In this document: one piece after another, positions 1 to 5,653 of the stretch | Layout: each line of letters begins with the position of its first letter | How positions within the stretch are numbered: position 1 is the first letter of the stretch | Source: Acidobacteriota bacterium | GTDB taxonomy: Bacteria > Acidobacteriota > Blastocatellia > RBC074 | DNA length: 5,653 nucleotides | Assembly: GCA_013140935.1 (NCBI GenBank) | Contig: JABFSD010000626.1 | Span: forward strand, 1-5,653 | Reading direction: 5' to 3' | Translations under genes and position numbers: made by a program | Notes under the pieces: model-generated | The model's database searches: none | Seen by the model: the letters and a program-made list of their open reading frames with translations, nothing else | What the model was told of the DNA's origin: nothing

Positions 1-1510
1 CAGGCACTGGAGCCTCGGCTAACAAAGCCTCAACCACCGGAGCCTCCATCACCGGAGCCTCAATCACTGGGGCTTCCGCTACGAACGCAACGGCGACCGG
101 CGTTTCCGCTTCGAGGGTAAAGATGGGTTCCAACGGCAGTTCGTCCCACGGCATCGGCGCGGCCTTGGGCAACTCTTGCGTAGGTACGTCGTCTTCCGCC
201 AATGCCGCGTCAGCAATGAGAGCGACATCAACCCCTGACGTTGTTTTCGGCACGAACGGATAAGGCGGCGCAGGCGGCGGCGGCGGCACTGCCGAAATTT
301 CCGGTGCGGCTTCGACTTCAGCGAATTGCGGACAGCCCGCCTCAAGGCGAATCGCAGGCAATTCCTGCGTCGTACGCAATTCTGTAATGGGTTCGTCAAC
401 GACGGACAAAACTTCGGATTGCAAGTAAGCAAAATCGCTCACCGCAGCGGCGACAGGTTCGACCGCCAGCGGTTCGAGATGGCTCGTAACGGCGTAAGGC
501 GACGACTGCGCCGCTTCTTCGACGTAATGTTGCGACCACCAATCCGGCGTTGGCGCGGACGTGTACGAATCAGCCACCTCCGCCGTTTCCATATCAATCA
601 CCGGAGCGATCAACGGCGCACTTTCGGATATGACTTCCCTTTCCGGCTCCTGGCTTAACTCGCTGGCAATGAACGTATGGGCTGCGCCATCGGCAGCGTA
701 AGACGCGGCTGCCATCAGCGGCGTGTCGTAGTCGGTTTCGTAAGGCGCGGCTTCATATTGCGAAGTCAACACGTAAACCGGCGGGAAGTCGGCCATGATC
801 GGCTGCGGCTCGGCAAGCCATTCCGTTGCGGCTGCCTCAGGCATGGTCAGCCGTCCTGAGTTGCGCGCGTTAATCGTCGGTTCGGCGTAATACTCAGTCG
901 CCGGCTCGGCCAGCGGGTCGGTCTCGAACGAAACTTCAGTGGGTTGGAATTCCTCTGACAGCACATACATTTGCGGCGGCGCTAACGTTTCGGGCACGGG
1001 TTCCGGGGCCGGTACGGGCGCGCTGGCGGCTTCTGTCGCGGCGGCAACGGCGTAAGGATGTTCGAGCGTGTAAAGGGCTTCGATCAATTCGGTCGGCGGC
1101 AACGCGCCACCGATGGCCGAATGATCGAGGTATATGCCGAGTTGCGCGACTACTTGTCGAAAGCCCTGCAACGTCGTCCATTGCAAAGGCAAAGCGCCGA
1201 CGGCTAGTTGTTCGAGCAAACCTTGCAAGCGTTCCGCGAGGTTCGCCAGCGGCAACATGCCCATGACGTGCGCGGCCTTCTTGATGGTGTGGGCATAACC
1301 GTGCGCTTCGGCCAATCGTTCCATCACCGCCGGTTCGTCAAAAAACTCGGCGATGCCGTTTTCGATGCGCGGCAGATAGCCTTTCACTTCGACGACGAAA
1401 CTGTGCAACAGTTCGGGCGTGATTAACGCCGCCGCCGCCGGATGGTCGGAAGGTTGATTGAATCCGCCGTGCGCGCCTTGAACCACGCCTTGATTTTGAT
1501 ATTCGTTCAT
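1..1510 (-). CDS. CheA/ChpA-like hybrid histidine kinase, N-terminal part (Hpt domain plus long linker), partial at left edge
   Basis: The frame is open from the ATG at 1508-1510 to base 1, giving 503 codons with no stop, so the C-terminus lies outside the window. Residues about 30-130 look like a histidine-phosphotransfer (Hpt/P1) helical bundle. The phospho-acceptor motif YAHTIKKAAHVMGM contains the candidate histidine H74 (codon 1289-1291) and is followed by LANLAERLQGLLEQL, as in CheA and ChpA Hpt domains. The glycine usual after the lysine (HxxKG) is K78 here. From about residue 155 onward the chain is low-complexity Ala/Glu/Pro-rich, with a polyproline run at residues 409-413 and pentapeptide repeats at the edge. 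The start is supported by an AGGAAA Shine-Dalgarno 5 nt upstream. Expected role: autophosphorylating cytoplasmic kinase taking signals from the two receptors encoded upstream, with further Hpt, ATPase, CheW-like and perhaps receiver domains beyond the edge. That catalytic half is not visible, so the kinase identity is inferred. A non-kinase Hpt-linker protein remains possible. Confidence 0.82.
   Translation of the reverse strand, partial: MNEYQNQGVVQGAHGGFNQPSDHPAAAALITPELLHSFVVEVKGYLPRIENGIAEFFDEPAVMERLAEAHGYAHTIKKAAHVMGMLPLANLAERLQGLLEQLAVGALPLQWTTLQGFRQVVAQLGIYLDHSAIGGALPPTELIEALYTLEHPYAVAAATEAASAPVPAPEPVPETLAPPQMYVLSEEFQPTEVSFETDPLAEPATEYYAEPTINARNSGRLTMPEAAATEWLAEPQPIMADFPPVYVLTSQYEAAPYETDYDTPLMAAASYAADGAAHTFIASELSQEPEREVISESAPLIAPVIDMETAEVADSYTSAPTPDWWSQHYVEEAAQSSPYAVTSHLEPLAVEPVAAAVSDFAYLQSEVLSVVDEPITELRTTQELPAIRLEAGCPQFAEVEAAPEISAVPPPPPAPPYPFVPKTTSGVDVALIADAALAEDDVPTQELPKAAPMPWDELPLEPIFTLEAETPVAVAFVAEAPVIEAPVMEAPVVEALLAEAPVP
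2..76 (-). repeat. Five tandem 15-nt units encoding pentapeptides (EAPVx) in the kinase linker
   Basis: Read on the minus strand from 76 to 2, the codons give EAPVI, EAPVM, EAPVV, EALLA and EAPVP, each 15 nt long and in frame. The array may continue past the left edge. Alternating Glu/Pro-Ala-Val repeats of this kind form extended, flexible linkers between domains, and such arrays can change copy number by slippage. The fourth unit is the most diverged. Confidence 0.8.
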
Positions 1511-1530
1511 CGCACTTTCCTAATGAACGA
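1503..1530 (-). promoter_or_regulatory. Shine-Dalgarno and possible start-codon hairpin of the CheA-like gene
   Basis: On the minus strand AGGAAA (1516-1521) lies 5 nt before the ATG at 1508-1510, which fixes the kinase start. TCGTTCAT (1523-1530) is the exact reverse complement of ATGAACGA (1503-1510), so the mRNA can form an 8-bp stem that includes the AUG, with the Shine-Dalgarno in a 12-nt loop. The pairing is visible in the sequence; any effect on translation is inference. An 8-bp A/U-containing stem is only moderately stable. Confidence 0.55.
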
Positions 1531-1533
1531 TGC

Positions 1534-1556
1534 GGCACAAGATGGCATCTTGCGCC
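1534..1556 (-). other. Inverted repeat / RNA hairpin between receptor and kinase genes
   Basis: The 23 nt form two 11-nt arms around one central base; ten pairs are Watson-Crick and one is G-U in the minus-strand RNA. The core is CAAGATG-C-CATCTTG. It sits about midway between the receptor stop (1574-1576) and the kinase start (1510). No U-tract follows on the minus strand, so it is not a classical intrinsic terminator. It could be an mRNA processing or stability element, a weak attenuator, or a dimeric operator. Confidence 0.5.
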
Positions 1557-1573
1557 ACACCTGATTTCCCAAT

Positions 1574-3868
1574 TTAACGATTGTTACGAGCCGCCGCCTG
1601 CGCCATCAGGCTGCCTTGCGCGCCGCCTAACGTTCCGCTGGCATTGAGACTGTCTTCGTTCTCAGCCACCTTGAAGGACGAAACCGATGACCGCAGGTCG
1701 TCGGCCAACGAAGCCAAATTGCGTACGGTGAGCGCCGATTGCATCACGCCCGTAGTGGTTTGGTTGGTGAGTTGCGCGAGTTGTCCCATCGTGTTCGACA
1801 GGGCTTCAGAACCGCGCGCCTGTTGTTGCGTCGCGTGCGAGATCGAACGCACGAGATTGGCGAGTTGCCCTGACACCGATTCGATTTCGTGCAACGAAGC
1901 GCCTGCGGAATTGGCAATGACTACGCCATTGACCACCTCGCGTTTCACTTCATCCATAGCGACGATGGCCTCGCCGGTGCCGCTCTGAATGGCGCGAATC
2001 AAACTGCTGATGCGTTTGGTCGCTTCTGCCGAACGGGTGGCGAGATGTTCGACTTCGTTGGCGACCACGCCGAAACCGTGGCCGTATTCGCCCGCCGCCG
2101 AAGCCTGAATCGAAGCGTTCAAAGCCAGCACGCCGGTGCGGTCGGTGATTTCTTCGATGAGGCGCACGATCTCTTCGATCTCTTGCGAACGCTCGCCCAG
2201 TTGGCGAATGCGGCGCGAGGTTTCCTGCACCTGTTCCTGAATGCGGTTCATACCGTGCACGGTGTTTTGCACGGCTTCAGAACCTTTGCGCGCGGTCGAG
2301 AGCGACTGTTCGGCGACTTGGGCCGACGATTCCGCCGATTGCGAGACGCGCACGATTTGCGCCGACATTTCGGTCAACGCCGTCGAAGTTTGCGTGATGC
2401 GTTCTGATTGTTCCTGCGACCCTTGCGCGAGTCGTTCGGAATGTTGCGCCGAATCGGTCGTCGTCGCGTTGAGTTGATAAGACACGTCTTTCACCTTGCC
2501 GATGAGTTCGCGCAGATTGACGATCATGAAATTGAATGCGTCGGCAATCGCGCCCGTCATGTCTTCGGTCACTTCGGCTTCGGCGGTCAGGTCGCCGTCG
2601 GCCACGTTCGCTACTTCGTCGAGCAGTTTCATGATCGAACTTTGAATGCGGTCGCGTTCATCACGCGATTGCATCAAGCCCTTGGTGTTGTCGAGCATCG
2701 AGTTGAAGGCTTTGGCCGTGCGTCCGAGTTCGTCGGTAGATTGCACGGGAATGCGTTTGTCGAAATTGCCTTTTTCGACTTCGACGATAAGGCCGGTGAT
2801 CTGTTCGGTCTGGCCGAGAATGGCGCGCGTGACGAGCCAGGTCACGATGCCCGCCAACAACAAACCGATCAAGCTGACCATCCACGAAAAGTTGCGCTCG
2901 CCGGTGAATTTATCAATACGTTTGTCGAGCAGCTTGTCCAACTCGGTCGTGACGGATTCTTCCAACGTACGCAAGCGGTCGGTGAGTTGTGTGTTGCGAT
3001 TGAAAAATTGCACGCCGTCTCCGCTGAGGGCGGAAGGCGTCAGCAACTGGCTGCTCGCAAAGGCATTGAAATCGCGGATCTCGCGCAACTCAACGTCAAT
3101 CTTGCCCGCGAAACTTTCGCGCAGCACCGGATTATAGTTTTGCGACTTGTCGAAAGCGTTCTTGAAATTCGTCAAACGGCCTTCGATTTCACGCTGTAAG
3201 AATCCGATTTGCGCGCGCTCTTCCGCCGTGAGGGCTTTGGCCGCGACGATGCCGCCGCCATATCCGCCCAATTGACTGATGGTGTCGAACAGTTCCGGCA
3301 TTTGGAACGAACTCAAATCCATCAGGTAATAGGAATCTTCATCGGGGTCGAGCGTGAGGTTCGATTTGTCGGTCACGAGGCGAATGAAATCAGCCGTAGT
3401 CTGAATCATCTGCGAGTTTTCGTTGAACACGTCCGCCGGATTGCCCGTGTTGCGGCTCTTCATCTGGCTCCATTTTTGCTGAAGCCCCTTGAGCGCGCTC
3501 GTCGCTTCCAACACCGCGCCGTAATTGCGGCCATAGCCGGGAGCTTCGCGCCCGTCAATCGCTTCAGTTGCGGCGAGGTCTTTATCCACGGCGGCCATCG
3601 CTTCGGTGCGCGGCCCTTGCGCGGCGCTGGCTCCGCGTAACATCGCATTCGTCAAGCCGCGATAACGCAACATATTGAAATGCGCGTTGCGCACCGACGC
3701 GAGGTAATCCATACCGATTTGTTCTTTGGCGGAAAACTCGATTTGTCCCGATTTATCCTTGCTGTAAGCGTAAATCGTATAAGCAATCGGAATCGCCATC
3801 ACGGCGGGAATCAGCAAAAGCTTCCACTGAATTTTCAGGTTATTCAGTGCGTTGAAATTGAGTTGCAT
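1574..3868 (-). CDS. Methyl-accepting chemotaxis receptor, PilJ-type signalling domain (764 aa)
   Basis: This is a transmembrane chemoreceptor that should sense a periplasmic cue and control the downstream CheA-like kinase. A membrane segment at about residues 17-35 is followed by a roughly 290-residue, mostly helical periplasmic domain. That domain contains DPDEDSYYLMD (174-184), a motif I associate with large helical sensor domains of other receptors and kinases; the ligand is unknown. A second membrane segment (about 328-350) leads into a HAMP domain (about 351-403) and a second HAMP-like unit (about 409-460, with VADGDLTAEAEV). The coiled-coil signalling domain runs to about 735, with its tip at 577-599 (codons 2071-2140). 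The tip reads [14 protein letters not shown] and resembles PilJ (Gln and no Arg where Tsr has E385 and R388). No C-terminal NWETF-type tether is present. The start at 3868 is preferred over the adjacent ATG at 3871 because AAGGAG lies 5 nt from the former and only 2 nt from the latter. The kinase gene follows after 63 nt. Confidence 0.93.
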   Translation of the reverse strand: MQLNFNALNNLKIQWKLLLIPAVMAIPIAYTIYAYSKDKSGQIEFSAKEQIGMDYLASVRNAHFNMLRYRGLTNAMLRGASAAQGPRTEAMAAVDKDLAATEAIDGREAPGYGRNYGAVLEATSALKGLQQKWSQMKSRNTGNPADVFNENSQMIQTTADFIRLVTDKSNLTLDPDEDSYYLMDLSSFQMPELFDTISQLGGYGGGIVAAKALTAEERAQIGFLQREIEGRLTNFKNAFDKSQNYNPVLRESFAGKIDVELREIRDFNAFASSQLLTPSALSGDGVQFFNRNTQLTDRLRTLEESVTTELDKLLDKRIDKFTGERNFSWMVSLIGLLLAGIVTWLVTRAILGQTEQITGLIVEVEKGNFDKRIPVQSTDELGRTAKAFNSMLDNTKGLMQSRDERDRIQSSIMKLLDEVANVADGDLTAEAEVTEDMTGAIADAFNFMIVNLRELIGKVKDVSYQLNATTTDSAQHSERLAQGSQEQSERITQTSTALTEMSAQIVRVSQSAESSAQVAEQSLSTARKGSEAVQNTVHGMNRIQEQVQETSRRIRQLGERSQEIEEIVRLIEEITDRTGVLALNASIQASAAGEYGHGFGVVANEVEHLATRSAEATKRISSLIRAIQSGTGEAIVAMDEVKREVVNGVVIANSAGASLHEIESVSGQLANLVRSISHATQQQARGSEALSNTMGQLAQLTNQTTTGVMQSALTVRNLASLADDLRSSVSSFKVAENEDSLNASGTLGGAQGSLMAQAAARNNR

Positions 3869-3873
3869 CATAT

Positions 3874-3879
3874 CTCCTT
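3874..3879 (-). promoter_or_regulatory. Strong Shine-Dalgarno (AAGGAG) of the complete receptor gene
   Basis: On the minus strand AAGGAG is followed by ATATG and then the ATG at 3866-3868, a 5-nt spacing. The neighbouring in-frame ATG at 3869-3871 would leave only 2 nt, too close for normal initiation, so the second Met is the likelier start. This is a stronger site than the AGGAAA in front of the kinase gene. Confidence 0.75.
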
Positions 3880-3900
3880 AACGTCGGTCTGCGCGCGCCT

Positions 3901-3949
3901 GTCAGTGTGGTGTGCGTCACTGTGGGAGGCGGATTGATATTGGATATTG
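3901..3949. repeat. Short direct repeats in the gap between the two receptor genes
   Basis: Two pairs are visible on the plus strand. GTCAGTGTGG (3901-3910) recurs as GTCACTGTGG (3916-3925), one mismatch and 15 nt apart. GATATTG is present twice in tandem (3936-3942 and 3943-3949). They lie 30-80 nt upstream of the complete receptor gene, where a regulator might bind, but short repeats like these can arise by chance and I see no convincing -10/-35 pair beside them. Confidence 0.3.
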
Positions 3950-3967
3950 CTAGCGAAATTGAAATCT

Positions 3968-3994
3968 GTAGGGCGGGTTAATAACCCGCCCTAC
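3968..3994. repeat. Perfect 27-nt palindrome just downstream of the first receptor gene
   Basis: The arms GTAGGGCGGGTTA (3968-3980) and TAACCCGCCCTAC (3982-3994) are exact reverse complements around a single A at 3981. The element begins 11 nt after the stop codon at 4006-4008 of the upstream receptor. In the minus-strand transcript it is preceded by six A's (complement of 3998-4003) and followed by AGATTTCAATTTC, so it has no clean U-tract. It could act as a hairpin that ends or stabilises the first transcript, or be one copy of a dispersed extragenic palindromic repeat. G/C-rich palindromes built on GGGCGGGTT are, from memory, repeated in several bacterial genomes. On the plus strand a T6 run follows three bases after the stem, but no plus-strand gene leads into it. 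Confidence 0.7.
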
Positions 3995-4005
3995 CCATTT
4001 TTTGA

Positions 4006-5653
4006 CTATGCTTTGAGCGCCGCGCGCGCTTTGCCGTTGAGCGCGCGCGTGTTGGACGGCGCTGAGGCAGCTTGCTTGCTGACGCGGAACGAGGCGACCG
4101 AACCTTGCAAGTCGTCGGCCAATTCGGCCAATTGGTTGACCGTTGAAACCGATTGCTTGATGCCTTCCGCCGTGCCTTGCGTCGCTTGCGAAATCTGCAA
4201 CATGGTTTGCGCCACGTTTTCCGATTCATGCGCCTGGCGTTCGGCCATCATCGTGATCGAACCGATCATCTCGGCCAGCTGGCCGTTGACGCTTTCCATT
4301 TTGGCGAGCGCCTGACCGGCCTCTTGCACAAAGGTCGTACTCTCGACCACGTTACGGGTGTTTTCTTCCATCGAGGCGATGGCTTCGCTGGTGCTGGCCT
4401 GCGAGGTTTTGACGAGTTCGGCGATGCGGCGAGCGGCTTCGGTCGAACGTTTCGAGAGGCGTTCGACTTCTTCGGCCACGACGCCGAAACCGCGTCCCGC
4501 TTCACCGGCACGCGCCGCTTGAATCGAAGCGTTCAGCGCCAGCACAGAGGTGCGATAAGCCACATCGGAAATGATCTGTACGATCTCGCCGATCTCTTGC
4601 GAATTTTCACCGAGGCGCTTAATGCGTTTGGAGGTTTCCTGCACCTGATCGCGCAATTCGCCCATGCTGCGAATCGTATTTTCGACTTTGGCGGCTCCGT
4701 CACGCGCGGTGATGAGCGATTGTTCAGCGACGCGCTTCGACGATTCGGCGGTGGCCGATACTTCTTTGATGGAATGCGCCATCTGCGCGACTTCCTGCGA
4801 AGTCCCGATGATTTGTGCGGCCTGCTGTTCGGTCTCGTGCGCGAGCAAAGCGGTTTGTCCCTGCGTCTCGCTGACCGAATTATTAACGGCGCTCGACACC
4901 GATTGCACCTTGCCGATGATCTGTCGCAACTGCGCCGTCATTACGTTGATCGAGTCGGCGATGGCACCCGTTACGTCGTTCGAAACGTCGGCCTGCCGGG
5001 TCAAGTCACCGTCGGCCACGGAGCTCACGTCGTTGAGTAGCTTCATTACGCTCATCTGAATGCGGTCTTTGTCATCGCGCGTTTGCAGCAACGTGTTGTT
5101 GCTGTCCAACATCGAGTTCATCGAACGAATCAACTGGCCCGTTTCGTCTTCGGAGGAAATGGCAATCTTGTCTACGGCTTGACCGGTGGCGACCTGATTG
5201 GCGAAACGCGCAGCGGCCTGAATCGGTTGCGCGATGCGGCTCGCCAAGAACCACAATCCAAATAAAGCCAACGCGGCGAAAACCAGACCCACGACGGCCT
5301 GTTTCAACGCCTGAGACGTAGCGCCCGCCGTAATCTTAGCTTGCGGAATCAAGATGCAAGCCGCCCACGGCGTCGTCGTTACGCCAATTTGCAGCGGCAC
5401 AACTACGCGCAGCTTGTCGCCTTTCAAATCCACCAACTCACGTCCCGCTTTGACGGTCGGCAAAATGTCATTCAATTCGGGCAGCTTTTCCGACAACTTC
5501 TTGTTGGCGAATTCAGGATGGCCCGTCATCGCCGAGATCGTGCCTTCGTTGTTGAGCAGAATCAGTTGGCCGGTCTTGTCATAAATGTTCATCTTGTCGG
5601 ATTGCGCTTGCAGGAAGTCGAGCAAGAGGTCTACGCCGGAGATGGCATAGAAC
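4006..5653 (-). CDS. Methyl-accepting chemotaxis receptor, Cache-like sensor with PilJ-type signalling domain, partial at right edge
   Basis: The frame is open to the right edge, so the N-terminus and first membrane segment are missing; 548 codons plus a TAG stop are present. The first TTG/ATG codons inside (for example 5625) are not the true start, because coding continues upstream as [15 protein letters not shown]. About 115 residues of extracytoplasmic sensor remain, with the [14 protein letters not shown] and AACILIP elements typical of the distal end of dCache domains, which often bind small metabolites. A membrane segment (about 5242-5307) is followed by one HAMP, a second HAMP-like unit ([12 protein letters not shown]) and the coiled-coil signalling domain. 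The tip (4486-4554) reads [23 protein letters not shown], keeping the Arg lost in the downstream receptor. The protein ends in a short basic tail without a docking pentapeptide. Its cytoplasmic part aligns gap-free with the downstream receptor, which starts 137 nt later and is likely its paralogue and partner. Confidence 0.92.
   Translation of the reverse strand, partial: FYAISGVDLLLDFLQAQSDKMNIYDKTGQLILLNNEGTISAMTGHPEFANKKLSEKLPELNDILPTVKAGRELVDLKGDKLRVVVPLQIGVTTTPWAACILIPQAKITAGATSQALKQAVVGLVFAALALFGLWFLASRIAQPIQAAARFANQVATGQAVDKIAISSEDETGQLIRSMNSMLDSNNTLLQTRDDKDRIQMSVMKLLNDVSSVADGDLTRQADVSNDVTGAIADSINVMTAQLRQIIGKVQSVSSAVNNSVSETQGQTALLAHETEQQAAQIIGTSQEVAQMAHSIKEVSATAESSKRVAEQSLITARDGAAKVENTIRSMGELRDQVQETSKRIKRLGENSQEIGEIVQIISDVAYRTSVLALNASIQAARAGEAGRGFGVVAEEVERLSKRSTEAARRIAELVKTSQASTSEAIASMEENTRNVVESTTFVQEAGQALAKMESVNGQLAEMIGSITMMAERQAHESENVAQTMLQISQATQGTAEGIKQSVSTVNQLAELADDLQGSVASFRVSKQAASAPSNTRALNGKARAALKA

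Noticed and set aside
79..432. Minus-strand 117-codon frame rich in Arg
   Set aside because: It overlaps the open kinase frame in another phase; the kinase frame runs 503 codons with an Hpt motif and good start signals, so this is a shadow.
2408..3199. Plus-strand open frame of 263 codons
   Set aside because: It lies wholly antisense to the conserved receptor gene, has no Shine-Dalgarno I can see and its translation resembles no family; it reflects codon bias of the real gene.
3950..3975. Possible sigma70 promoter (TTTCAA, 17 nt, AATATC on the minus strand)
   Set aside because: The -10 match to TATAAT is poor and AT-rich hexamers are expected in a gap; not enough to call.
3968..4003. Plus-strand intrinsic terminator (palindrome then T6)
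   Set aside because: No plus-strand gene reads into it and three non-T bases separate stem and T-run; a bidirectional role is not shown by the sequence.
4153..5040. Plus-strand open frame of 295 codons
   Set aside because: It is antisense to the HAMP and signalling domains of the first receptor, and its Phe/Arg/His-rich product is typical of a mirrored frame of a coiled-coil gene.
5623..5625. TTG at 5625 as the start of the first receptor
   Set aside because: The frame continues upstream to the window edge with sequence fitting a Cache sensor, and a start here would leave no first membrane segment.

Overview
The window holds three genes, all on the minus strand. They read from right to left and look like part of one chemosensory cluster of the Pil-Chp (type IV pilus / twitching-motility) type. 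In transcription order they are: (1) the C-terminal 548 residues of a methyl-accepting receptor with a Cache-like extracytoplasmic sensor (4006-5653, its start lies beyond the right edge); (2) a complete 764-residue receptor with a large helical periplasmic domain (1574-3868); (3) the first 503 codons of a very large CheA/ChpA-like histidine kinase (1-1510, running off the left edge). The third gene has no stop codon in the window. It begins with one Hpt-like domain and continues as a roughly 350-residue Ala/Glu/Pro-rich linker. No other gene is supported; long open frames on the plus strand are antisense shadows of these three.

Both receptors have two consecutive HAMP units and a signalling tip reading LALNASIQA followed by AGE. 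They also share an SFxV ending and have no C-terminal CheR/CheB-docking pentapeptide. From memory this matches Pseudomonas PilJ more closely than Tar/Tsr. From the DRIQ motif before the second HAMP to the SFxV end, the two proteins align without a single gap over about 330 residues, although their sensor halves differ completely. The simplest reading is that two receptors with different inputs feed one kinase, whose phosphoryl groups would go to response regulators encoded outside the window.

The gaps between genes carry structure. The 137-nt gap between the receptors contains a perfect 27-nt palindrome just after the first stop codon, short direct repeats, and a strong Shine-Dalgarno for the second receptor. 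The 63-nt gap before the kinase contains a near-perfect 23-nt hairpin, then an 8-bp stem that would bury the kinase AUG while leaving its Shine-Dalgarno in the loop.

The host is a bacterium with two membranes or at least an extracytoplasmic sensing face, fairly GC-rich, and probably piliated. I cannot assign the phylum. PilJ-type receptors beside giant CheA proteins with long Pro/Ala/Glu linkers occur in Proteobacteria, Cyanobacteria and, I believe, Acidobacteriota; nothing here decides between them.
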